This document shows positions 36,662 through 44,980 of a stretch of DNA of 64,000 bases, one piece after another. Position numbers and translations under genes: made by a program. This DNA comes from Paenibacillus uliginis N3/975. GTDB taxonomy: Bacteria; Bacillota; Bacilli; Paenibacillales; Paenibacillaceae. The stretch is taken from NCBI RefSeq assembly GCF_900177425.1, contig NZ_LT840184.1:2628010-2692009 (forward strand), read 5' to 3'. Each line of letters begins with the position of its first letter. Positions within the stretch are counted from its first letter, which is position 1. The notes under the pieces were generated by a model. The model made no database searches. It worked only from the letters and a program-made list of their open reading frames with translations, and was not told the DNA's origin.

Positions 36662-38260
36662 ATGAGCAAGCTGAAACACGCAGGGAAATCCGCTCTTGCC
36701 GCCTTGATGGTGATCACGATGTCCGTGACGGTGCTGGCCGCATGCGGCTCCAACAAATCTGCCGAAAAGCAGCCTGGCGGCTCGCTTGGTACTTCTAACG
36801 CGGTAAGCGAGGGTTCAAAGAAAGAAATCAGCATTTCGATGTTTGATCGCGGTAAAGTACCGACTGAGGAAGGAACTTATGAAAATAATCGATGGACGAA
36901 ATGGATTAATGAGAACTCACCGGTCAAGGTGAAGTGGATTCCCGTTGCGAGGAATCAGGCACAAGCCAAGCTGAACGCTTTGATCGCCGCTGGCGAAGCG
37001 CCCGATCTGATATGGGAATACGATCGGAATTATGTCAGTCAGTTGGCTAATCAAGGCGCCATACAACCGATTGGCGATTATATCGACAAATATAGTACGA
37101 CATACAAAGCCTATTTGGAGAAGCACCCTGAGCTGCAGCCTTACTTGAAATTTAACGGGGAAGTGTACGCAGTGTCGTTCGCAAGGGAAACGCTTGCCAA
37201 TCACGGGATGTGGATCCGTCAAGACTGGCTGGATAAGCTTGGACTGAAGGCCCCGACAACACTGGAAGAGTTTATCGATGTTGCCCGCAAATTCAAGGAT
37301 GGGGATCCGGATGGCAATGGTCAAGCGGATACCGTCCCGATCGCGTTAAGCACGAGTGCGAATTCGATAGATCAAGCTTTCTTTTTTACAAGCGAGAACC
37401 AGTGGTATGTAGAGGATGGCACATTGCAATTTGGCAGGACGCTTGATCGGTATGCGGATACGCTGGCATTTCAAAAGCAGCTTTTCGATGAAGGATTGAT
37501 TGATAAGGAATATATTACAGACACGAACTTCCAACGTTCAGGCCAACTGCTGACGACAGGCAAAGCAGGCATCTACCTTGCCAATTGGGATATAGAAGAA
37601 TTGAATAATAACCTGGTTAAAAATGATCCGAACGCAAAGTTGGTGCCGCTTGAATCGATCAGCAGCAAATACGGCAAAAACGGATTATATCAAGAGGCTC
37701 CTCCAAGCGTATTTACCACATTCAATAGCAAGATGAATGAAGATCAGATTAAGTCGGCCATCCAGTTTATCGATTGGATGCTTAAGGACGGTTGGGTGCC
37801 GCTCAAGTACGGAGAAGAAAACGTCCATTATACGATGGTTGACGGCGTACGGCAAAAAACGGATCCGGACAAATTCAAGAAGGAAGTTTCCTATGCTTCC
37901 GAATATGCGATCATGATCGATAATGTGTTGAAGCCGGAAATGTTCCTGGCAATGGCAGCAAAGGACGAAGTATCCCAAAACTATGCCAAGGAAAAAGGCA
38001 ATTCCCTGGAGCTCGCCATGAAGAATAAATACCGCAGAGATATCCCGTATAGTCCGGATTTCCCTGAATTGACCCAATTGATCGCGACATTTGCGCCGAT
38101 CGCTCAACAGATTGAAGCGAAAGTCGTTACCGGCGGCAGTTCCATGTCGCCTGCAGAAGGGCTAAACGAGTTACGAAAAGAATGGAAGCGTCTTGGCGGC
38201 GAAAACGTGGAGAAGCTGGCCCAGGAATGGTATGACGCTAATAAAAACAATCTGAAATAA
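36662..38260 (+). CDS. extracellular sugar-binding lipoprotein (LipO type)
   Basis: A 532-residue solute-binding lipoprotein of the large family 1 / LipO type common in Paenibacillus. The lipobox is LAAC with Cys28. An EF-hand-like calcium loop appears as DGDPDGNGQADTVPIAL near residue 217, as in alginate/oligosaccharide-binding relatives. AAGGGGATG precedes the ATG. It captures the oligosaccharide for the two permeases. A strong hairpin follows, likely raising its mRNA level relative to downstream genes. Confidence 0.93.
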   Translation: MSKLKHAGKSALAALMVITMSVTVLAACGSNKSAEKQPGGSLGTSNAVSEGSKKEISISMFDRGKVPTEEGTYENNRWTKWINENSPVKVKWIPVARNQAQAKLNALIAAGEAPDLIWEYDRNYVSQLANQGAIQPIGDYIDKYSTTYKAYLEKHPELQPYLKFNGEVYAVSFARETLANHGMWIRQDWLDKLGLKAPTTLEEFIDVARKFKDGDPDGNGQADTVPIALSTSANSIDQAFFFTSENQWYVEDGTLQFGRTLDRYADTLAFQKQLFDEGLIDKEYITDTNFQRSGQLLTTGKAGIYLANWDIEELNNNLVKNDPNAKLVPLESISSKYGKNGLYQEAPPSVFTTFNSKMNEDQIKSAIQFIDWMLKDGWVPLKYGEENVHYTMVDGVRQKTDPDKFKKEVSYASEYAIMIDNVLKPEMFLAMAAKDEVSQNYAKEKGNSLELAMKNKYRRDIPYSPDFPELTQLIATFAPIAQQIEAKVVTGGSSMSPAEGLNELRKEWKRLGGENVEKLAQEWYDANKNNLK

Positions 38261-38283
38261 CGGATTCATGAAAAAACCGGTAA

Positions 38284-38319
38284 GGAAGCTTCCGATCTCG
38301 AGAAGGATCGGAAGCTTCC
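38284..38319. terminator. perfect 14-bp hairpin after the binding-protein gene
   Basis: GGAAGCTTCCGATC (38284-38297) and GATCGGAAGCTTCC (38306-38319) around an eight-base loop. No T-run, so partial termination or mRNA end protection is more likely than a full stop. The next gene is 29 bases away. Confidence 0.75.
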
Positions 38320-38348
38320 ACCGCCGGAACTGAGTTGGAGGTATGTTC

Positions 38349-40088
38349 ATGTCAAGCATGATGAAGTACAGCAGTGTACTACAGGATGAGGAAACCCGAT
38401 GGCTCCCCTGGTTAAAGAAATCGTTGGAACGGAAGCATGAGAACTACAATGATGAGATCAAGATGCTCCGTACGCCGTTTACGAATCCCGGTTACCATAC
38501 GACACTTAAAAACGTGGAGTATGTTTACCCGATTAGGGAATCCCTTGATTATGCTCTCGCTATCTTGGATTGCCGCGAGGAGCAACATTATGATCGGGCG
38601 CTGGATATTCTGCGCACCGTCCTGTCGCTTCAAGATCGGCAGCCGGATTCGCCGACATTCGGGATCTGGTCATGGTACTTTGAGGAACCGCTCACCCAAA
38701 TGTCGCCGCCGGATTGGAATTGGGCGGATTTCATCGGCAAACGGCTGCTGCTGGTTTTAATCCGGCACGGTAGCAAGCTTCCGGCCGATCTGCAGCAATT
38801 AACGCGGCAAGCGATTTGCTACAGTTGTGGAGCCATTATTAAACGCAATGTCGGTCCCGACTACACGAATATCGCGATCATGGGAGCATTCGTGACGTTG
38901 ATTGCAGGAGAATGGCTGGAAAACCGCGTTTATTTCGATTACGGCATGGAACGGCTGAAGCGGCTATACGATTATTCGATGCAAACCGGAGCTTTCCTGG
39001 AATACAATAGCCCGGCGTACAGTACGGTGGCGATTCTGGAACTGTCCGCGCTTGTGACCTATTCGCAAGCGGAGGAAGCAAAGTGCTTGGCAAGCGAGCT
39101 GCTGGATGCGACTTGGGTAATGATTGCTGAGCATTTTCACCCTCTGCTGAAGGAATGGTCCGGTCCTCATGCCCGTTCTTATCGAACATTTCTGGCTCCT
39201 TTGCATCTCTCGTTCCTGCAAATGGCCTGCAAAGGCGAGGTGCCGTTTATGAGCGATGACCATTTTGTATACGAATACGACTGGTACGGCCATGGCGTAG
39301 TCTGTCCGAAGCGGCTGTTTAGGCTGTTTACCAGCATCGGTGTGCGGGAACTAATGCAGGATTTGCCCCCTTATCACGAGTTCCCGACACGGACGGCTTA
39401 TACGTACATGACCCCAGAATATTCGCTTGGAACGTTTAATCATAACGTCATGTGGAAGCAGTGCCGAAATCTGTTAGGTTACGTTCAAACAGCGAATCAA
39501 GAACATAGTTATATCCAGCTTCGGGTTCTACACGACGGTTACGACTTCTGTTCGGCAGTGTTTACCAGTGAGCAAAGCCAAGCTTCGGTGCTGTACGGCA
39601 TTCAGTTCGCACTGGATGGCGGGGATACGCATGTGAATTTGGATCCCATTAATGGACGGATGACGGCTTCGGATTTGCGAATCCGGATTGAAATAGGGAG
39701 CTCCGGAAGCGTGCCGTCATGGAAGCAGATCGGAGAAAATGCGTTCCAAACGCAGCTTGGGGAAACGTTTCTTTCGGTTCAAGTTTTGTATGGCGCCATG
39801 GAGGGATGCGGCAAATTCCGCTGGGACATTGTCGAGGAAGGTTCGGTAGTAGGACTGGACTATATTTTGCACGAAGGTGATCCTACAGAGATTGATTTTC
39901 ATGCGATGGAGGAAGCTCTGTTTATGTTTGCTTTGATGCTTTCCAGTGCTGATGAACAGCCTGAAAGCCGAACCTCGGTAACTACTTCAGAGCATGCCGT
40001 TCAAGCGTCGCTGGAATCAGAGGAAAGGTCTATCGCGTTGAGACTTGCGAAGAAGCCAGCTGAAAGGTTCGTTTTGTTTCACGGTTAG
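38349..40088 (+). CDS. unrecognised 579-residue protein of the polysaccharide locus
   Basis: No signal peptide. The first ~370 residues are helical and rich in Trp/Tyr/Asn/His, with GIWSWYFEEPL, NWADFIGKRLL, GPDYTNIAIMGAFVTLIAGE and FLEYNSPAYSTVAILELS. The last 200 are beta-rich. An (alpha/alpha) toroid plus beta-sandwich layout recalls polysaccharide lyases and heparinase II/III relatives, but I do not recognise a named family or confirm catalytic residues. TTGGAGG is 7 bases before the ATG at 38349; the ATG at 38343 is too close. Position between transporter and secreted enzyme suggests cytosolic processing of the imported sugar. Confidence 0.6.
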   Translation: MSSMMKYSSVLQDEETRWLPWLKKSLERKHENYNDEIKMLRTPFTNPGYHTTLKNVEYVYPIRESLDYALAILDCREEQHYDRALDILRTVLSLQDRQPDSPTFGIWSWYFEEPLTQMSPPDWNWADFIGKRLLLVLIRHGSKLPADLQQLTRQAICYSCGAIIKRNVGPDYTNIAIMGAFVTLIAGEWLENRVYFDYGMERLKRLYDYSMQTGAFLEYNSPAYSTVAILELSALVTYSQAEEAKCLASELLDATWVMIAEHFHPLLKEWSGPHARSYRTFLAPLHLSFLQMACKGEVPFMSDDHFVYEYDWYGHGVVCPKRLFRLFTSIGVRELMQDLPPYHEFPTRTAYTYMTPEYSLGTFNHNVMWKQCRNLLGYVQTANQEHSYIQLRVLHDGYDFCSAVFTSEQSQASVLYGIQFALDGGDTHVNLDPINGRMTASDLRIRIEIGSSGSVPSWKQIGENAFQTQLGETFLSVQVLYGAMEGCGKFRWDIVEEGSVVGLDYILHEGDPTEIDFHAMEEALFMFALMLSSADEQPESRTSVTTSEHAVQASLESEERSIALRLAKKPAERFVLFHG

Positions 40089-40153
40089 AAATGAATTGCA
40101 ATTGAAGGAGCGATTTCATTATACGTTTGTTAACAAAAAAAGATCGGGGGAGA

Positions 40154-43100
40154 ATGATGTTTAAACATAAACGAGTCAATGCAGCTATTCGTAGCTTTAG
40201 GGTGTTTATGATAACCGTCTTGCTTCTTGGTTTGGTGTTGCCTTGGAATGGGGCTGCACCGATTTTCGCGGCGGAGTCTATGGGGGAGCCGGCTAACGAT
40301 TCGACTGCCGTGCAATTGAGTCCGATCGAGGATACCTACGTGAATGCCGGAGGGAATGCGGGCAAAAATTACGGTACCTCGAACCTGCTTTTGGTCAAAA
40401 ATTACGATGCGGACAGCAATCTGAACAGGCAAGCGTACATGAAATTTGATCTGAGTACACTTACCGGGGAGATTGGATCGGCCAAATTAAAGGTGTATGC
40501 CGTCGATACGGAGAATTCGACGATTGGCGTGCAGGCCTACGGCATGGAGGATGATGCGTGGGAGGAAAACACGGTTACCTGGAACAATAAACCTGAAATC
40601 GATCATTATTTGGATACCGTTAATGTAGGAAAAACGGCAAGCTGGCATGAATTTGATGTAACTGCCTTCGTCAAAAAGGAAATGGCTTTGGACGGAACGG
40701 CTAGCCTTGCGTTGGTGGAGCAAGCTGCGAAAGGCCATGCCGTATCGGTCAACAGCAAGGAAAACGCAGAGAACCGTCCCTATTTGGAAATTTCGGTCAA
40801 TAGGACAAATGAAAATGCTCCGAGCTGGCCTGATGGCGGAGTTCTCAATGTTTCGAACATTACCGAGAACGGCATGCAACTGGAATGGTCTGCCGCGACC
40901 GATCCTGCAGGCGTGACCGGTTATACTGTTTATCAAAATGGAAGCGCTATCGGGAAGGCGAATGGCACGACGACCTCCTATGTGGTAACGGGGCTTGCGG
41001 TCGGCCAGAAGTATACGTTTAAAATTGAAGCCGGGAATACTCAAAATGAGTGGAGCAGTGACGGGCCATACATTACTGCGGCGACGCCGACAACAAAATT
41101 GGTTCAGCTTCGTCCAGGCAATGTGTTTACAGACGGAGAACCGATCAAATTTAAGGTGCGAACGGCAAGACCAACGGTATCGTGGGCCGTTTATGATTAT
41201 CAAGGAGCGCTCGTGCAAGAGGGCGTTGAGCCATCAGTTCAAAATGAAGCCATATGGACAGTACCTCATTCGAAGTATGGTTATTTCACGCTGCAGGTTA
41301 GAGCGGAACTTGCGGGAAGCGATCCGGTTTTGATCAAGACGCCATTTGCCGTGCTTGCATCTCGGGATGAATCGGGGAATGAGCATTCGCCGTTCGGGGT
41401 GTCGACGCATTTGCACCGTTTTCCGCAAACGTTGACTGCCGATATCGTGAGCCTGATGAAGGATGCCGGCATCGGATTGGTGCGGGGCGGTTATGAGTGG
41501 CGTGGCATCGAGAAGCAGCAGGGCAGCTATACGTTTACTCCTCAGCCTGACTATTATATGAACATGCTGGATAAGGATCATTTTGACTTCCTTTTCGTTT
41601 CGGGATATACGAACCCCAATTACGACAATGACAGTACTCCGTATACGGATGCAGGGCGTGAAGGATTCGCCAATTACATGAAGGCTTACGTGGACCAATA
41701 TCAAGGCCAGATGGATGCCGTCGAAGTGTATAACGAATTTTATGGTAGTTTCGGAGATCGCGGCAACGGTCCTGCCGATTCCAAACCCGAATATTACTAT
41801 CCGCTGTTAAAGAAAACGTATGAAACGCTCAAAGCCTCTCACCCCGATTTGCCGGTTCTCGGAACATCGACGGCGGGGGATCTAAAATGGATCGAAGACG
41901 TGCTTAAACTTGGCGGGATGTCGTACATGGACGGCTTTTCGATTCATCCCTATTTATATCCCGGCCCGCCGGAAGGCTATGAAGACCTGATCACGGGTGT
42001 AAAGGATTTAATCCGAAAATACAACAATGGAAATTTGAAACCGATTTGGATTAACGAAACAGGTTGGCCGACGCAATTGGATGCCCGGGGCGTGGATGAG
42101 AAGACGCAAGCGAATTATCTGCTTCGTGCCTATGTCGTTGCCTTGGCGAATGGCGTGGAGAAGGTCGTTTGGTACGATTTGATCAATGACGGACTTCAAA
42201 ATATAAACGAGGATAATTTCGGCCTTTTACGGAATCCGAACGATAAGCTTGGGAGCCTTACGCCGAAGCCCGCCTATACGTCCTTCGCAACCATGACAAA
42301 AATGTTGAATAGCAGGGCGTTCGTGCAACGGGATTCTACGGACAGCGATATCCGAAGCTATCTGTTTGACAAAAATGGCGGCAATGTCCGTGTTTTATGG
42401 ACGACAAGTCCTTCTGTTCCGGCCGTCATTCGTACTACAAATCCGATCGAAATCACAGATATGATGGGGAATACGCATACGTATACACCTTATAACGGAA
42501 ACGTATTTGTGACGTTAAGCAACGAACCGTTTTTTGTGGTTGGGGAAGTTACCGCTATCGAAAAGGATTCGACGTTTGCTCTGATGGGGGAATCTTCACA
42601 GGCAGGCGATTCGATGTCGTTCACCTTGCAAACCGATAACGCGATGTCCGAGGATTTTGATTTCAGCCTGAACGTGGAAGGGCAGCTTTATCCCGTTAAA
42701 ACGCCAAGTGGGCAAAAAACCGAACAAACGATTCAAGTTCCGAGCGGAAACGAGCCAGGCAGCCGTTTGGTAACGGGCGTTTTGATGAAAGGAAATGAAA
42801 ATGTCGGACTGCTTAGGAGTTCGTCTTCGACACTTCCATCCTATGATGTTCAGGTTCGCCCCATTATGAACGAACCGGATATGAGTAAAGCGCTTATGGT
42901 TGCAGTCAAGAACGAATCGAAATCAAAGGCATTACAGGTTAAAAAAGTGGATTGGCGATTTGGGACCCAATCGGGCACCGAGGTCCTAAACGCTTCGGTT
43001 CCGTCCGAATCTTCTACTTCTGTGGAAATTCCGCTTACCGGCTTTAGCAACGGCGTTACCAGTACCATTAAAGTGACTGTTTATATGGATGGTTTCGACC

Positions 43101-44815
43101 CGTACACTTATGAAGGAACTGCCGAATTTAATCCCGTTCCTCGCAGATCCGTCACGGTGGATGGGACGATTGATCCTGAAACCGCGGGCAGCGCATCCAC
43201 GATCGATCTGTCCAAAGGTACGGTGAAAATGACCGGATATCAAGGGGCAGGCGATTTAAGTGGTAATCTTTGGCTAAGCTACGATTCCGACCGCTTCTAT
43301 CTTTCCGCGAAGATTAAAGATGATATCCAAGCATCGACGTCCGCGGGGGCTGAGATTTGGAAAAACGATAGCATTCAATTTGCAGTTGCGAACGGTCTTC
43401 CGGGAGAAAGCCGTTATTGGTACGAATATGGAATTTCTCAAACCCCTGAAGGTCCGCAAATATACCGCTGGATTACGCCTCCGGGCGTGGAGAAGGGGGC
43501 GGTTGAGAATGGAAGTCTTGCCGTCACAAGAGACGAAGATCAGAACTACACCATCTATGAATTATCGCTGCCCTGGTCGGAAATAGCGCCGATTAAGGCG
43601 GAAAAGAATGGGGTAATCAGCTTCTCGATGCTTGTCAATGATAATGACGGAAACGGCAGGAAAGGATTTATTGAATGGGGAGGGGGTATCGGAGACGGGA
43701 AGCTGTCTTCAAAGTTTCGCTCCATGCAATGGTTGGTTACGGCTGACGCTACCCCGCCGAAAACGGTCGTTTCTCTTGAAGGGACGGAACGGAATGGCTG
43801 GTATGTAAGCAAAGTACAGGCAACGCTTAGCGCTACGGATGACTCATCCGACGTAACAACGACGGTATATAGCCTGGACGAAGGAAAGAACTGGCTGCTT
43901 TATACGACACCCTTGACGTTTGATGAAGACGGATCGTATACCCTCTCTTATAAATCGACCGACAATGCAGGGAATGCGGAGGAGGCACAAACAGTTACTT
44001 TTCGTATAGACCAGACCGCGCCGACAGCTTCAATCGTTTATAGCATTACAGAGCCTACCAACCAGGAGGTTGTCGCAACGATAAACCCAAGCGAGCCGGT
44101 TACGATTACGAACAACGGAGGGGCGGACAGTTATACGTTTTTGGAGAACGGAAGCTTTACCTTTGAGTTCGTCGACGGTGCCGGTAACCAAGGAACGGCG
44201 ACGGCGGTTGTCAACAATATCGTTTCAAGTGCTTCAGGCGCGCCGGGAAAACCGAAGCTGTCATCCGATAACGGCCATGATACGGGCATCAAGGACGGCA
44301 GCTACAACATAACGATGAACTTGTGGTGGGGGAATAACGGAACAAGCTACAAATTATATGAGAACGACATCCTGATTGATACGCAAATGCTGAAGGACGC
44401 TTCGCCCAATGCCCAATCCACCGTAACGTCCATTACGTACAAGGAGAACGGGACGTATGAATATGTGGCTGAGCTGACGAATGCATACGGTACGACGCGA
44501 AGCGATGTCCTGGTTGTGCGCGTGAACGGTGCAGCGCCGGGCAAACCCGTTCTCTCACATGATAATTGGGACGGGGATGGAAATTTCAAAGTCACCATGA
44601 ACCTGTGGTGGGGCACAAATGGATCGACGTACCGGTTGTATGAGAACGGCGTTCTTATCGATACCCAAACGCTTGACGATAAGACGCCACAAGCGCAATC
44701 GGCTGTAACGGAGATCCGTGACAAGACGGCGGGTACGTATGAATATCGATGCGAGCTTGTTAACGAAGCAGGGATGACATCGAGTGAAACAATAATAGTA
44801 AATGTACGTGAATGA
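40154..44815 (+). CDS. secreted multidomain glycoside hydrolase (clan GH-A-like)
   Basis: About 1553 residues. Signal peptide to about 40; a DNRLRE (CBM96-like) domain at about 45-215; fibronectin III at about 220-310; a beta-sandwich; then a TIM barrel at about 410-725. The barrel has Asn-Glu acid/base in VEVYNEFYG (about 522) and the nucleophile Glu in PIWINETGWPT (about 632), as in GH39/GH5-like enzymes. It continues with a beta region, a CBM9-like domain (about 996-1195), Ig/OmpL47-like domains, and two tandem chitinase-A-N-like repeats (PGKPKLSSDN and PGKPVLSHDN, about 97 residues apart) at the C-terminus. Start chosen by GGGGGAG; ATG at 40157 is equally possible. Cleaves the target polysaccharide outside the cell. 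Confidence 0.85.
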   Translation: MMFKHKRVNAAIRSFRVFMITVLLLGLVLPWNGAAPIFAAESMGEPANDSTAVQLSPIEDTYVNAGGNAGKNYGTSNLLLVKNYDADSNLNRQAYMKFDLSTLTGEIGSAKLKVYAVDTENSTIGVQAYGMEDDAWEENTVTWNNKPEIDHYLDTVNVGKTASWHEFDVTAFVKKEMALDGTASLALVEQAAKGHAVSVNSKENAENRPYLEISVNRTNENAPSWPDGGVLNVSNITENGMQLEWSAATDPAGVTGYTVYQNGSAIGKANGTTTSYVVTGLAVGQKYTFKIEAGNTQNEWSSDGPYITAATPTTKLVQLRPGNVFTDGEPIKFKVRTARPTVSWAVYDYQGALVQEGVEPSVQNEAIWTVPHSKYGYFTLQVRAELAGSDPVLIKTPFAVLASRDESGNEHSPFGVSTHLHRFPQTLTADIVSLMKDAGIGLVRGGYEWRGIEKQQGSYTFTPQPDYYMNMLDKDHFDFLFVSGYTNPNYDNDSTPYTDAGREGFANYMKAYVDQYQGQMDAVEVYNEFYGSFGDRGNGPADSKPEYYYPLLKKTYETLKASHPDLPVLGTSTAGDLKWIEDVLKLGGMSYMDGFSIHPYLYPGPPEGYEDLITGVKDLIRKYNNGNLKPIWINETGWPTQLDARGVDEKTQANYLLRAYVVALANGVEKVVWYDLINDGLQNINEDNFGLLRNPNDKLGSLTPKPAYTSFATMTKMLNSRAFVQRDSTDSDIRSYLFDKNGGNVRVLWTTSPSVPAVIRTTNPIEITDMMGNTHTYTPYNGNVFVTLSNEPFFVVGEVTAIEKDSTFALMGESSQAGDSMSFTLQTDNAMSEDFDFSLNVEGQLYPVKTPSGQKTEQTIQVPSGNEPGSRLVTGVLMKGNENVGLLRSSSSTLPSYDVQVRPIMNEPDMSKALMVAVKNESKSKALQVKKVDWRFGTQSGTEVLNASVPSESSTSVEIPLTGFSNGVTSTIKVTVYMDGFDPYTYEGTAEFNPVPRRSVTVDGTIDPETAGSASTIDLSKGTVKMTGYQGAGDLSGNLWLSYDSDRFYLSAKIKDDIQASTSAGAEIWKNDSIQFAVANGLPGESRYWYEYGISQTPEGPQIYRWITPPGVEKGAVENGSLAVTRDEDQNYTIYELSLPWSEIAPIKAEKNGVISFSMLVNDNDGNGRKGFIEWGGGIGDGKLSSKFRSMQWLVTADATPPKTVVSLEGTERNGWYVSKVQATLSATDDSSDVTTTVYSLDEGKNWLLYTTPLTFDEDGSYTLSYKSTDNAGNAEEAQTVTFRIDQTAPTASIVYSITEPTNQEVVATINPSEPVTITNNGGADSYTFLENGSFTFEFVDGAGNQGTATAVVNNIVSSASGAPGKPKLSSDNGHDTGIKDGSYNITMNLWWGNNGTSYKLYENDILIDTQMLKDASPNAQSTVTSITYKENGTYEYVAELTNAYGTTRSDVLVVRVNGAAPGKPVLSHDNWDGDGNFKVTMNLWWGTNGSTYRLYENGVLIDTQTLDDKTPQAQSAVTEIRDKTAGTYEYRCELVNEAGMTSSETIIVNVRE

Positions 44816-44854
44816 TGGTTAACAGCGTTATTCAACAAAAAAGTTAGTGTTTTG

Positions 44855-44889
44855 GAGACTGCCTGCTCTGAGGAGCGGGCAGTCTCTTT
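44855..44889 (+). terminator. terminator of the polysaccharide operon
   Basis: GAGACTGCCTGCTC (44855-44868) pairs with GAGCGGGCAGTCTC (44873-44886) with one G-U pair, four-base loop, followed by TTTC. Confidence 0.8.
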
Positions 44890-44935
44890 CAAACGCCTAA
44901 GGATCTAAGGATTGCATAGCTGAATGTTGAACACG

Positions 44936-44972
44936 AAAAATCGCCCTTACCTCGCGAGGAAGGGGCGATTTT
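44936..44972 (-). terminator. bidirectional-type terminator of the FAD oxidoreductase gene
   Basis: AAAATCGCCC (44937-44946) pairs with GGGCGATTTT (44963-44972), with inner palindrome CCTCGCGAGG. On the minus strand the hairpin is followed by a T5 run, 9 bases past the stop codon. Confidence 0.88.
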
Positions 44973-44980
44973 AGCGCATT

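Noticed and set aside
40487..41218. 243-codon minus-strand frame inside the secreted glycosidase
   Set aside because: Shadow of a GC-biased coding frame; Arg/Ile-rich composition and no start signals. Similar long antisense frames at 33809-34369 and 35758-36234 were dropped for the same reason.
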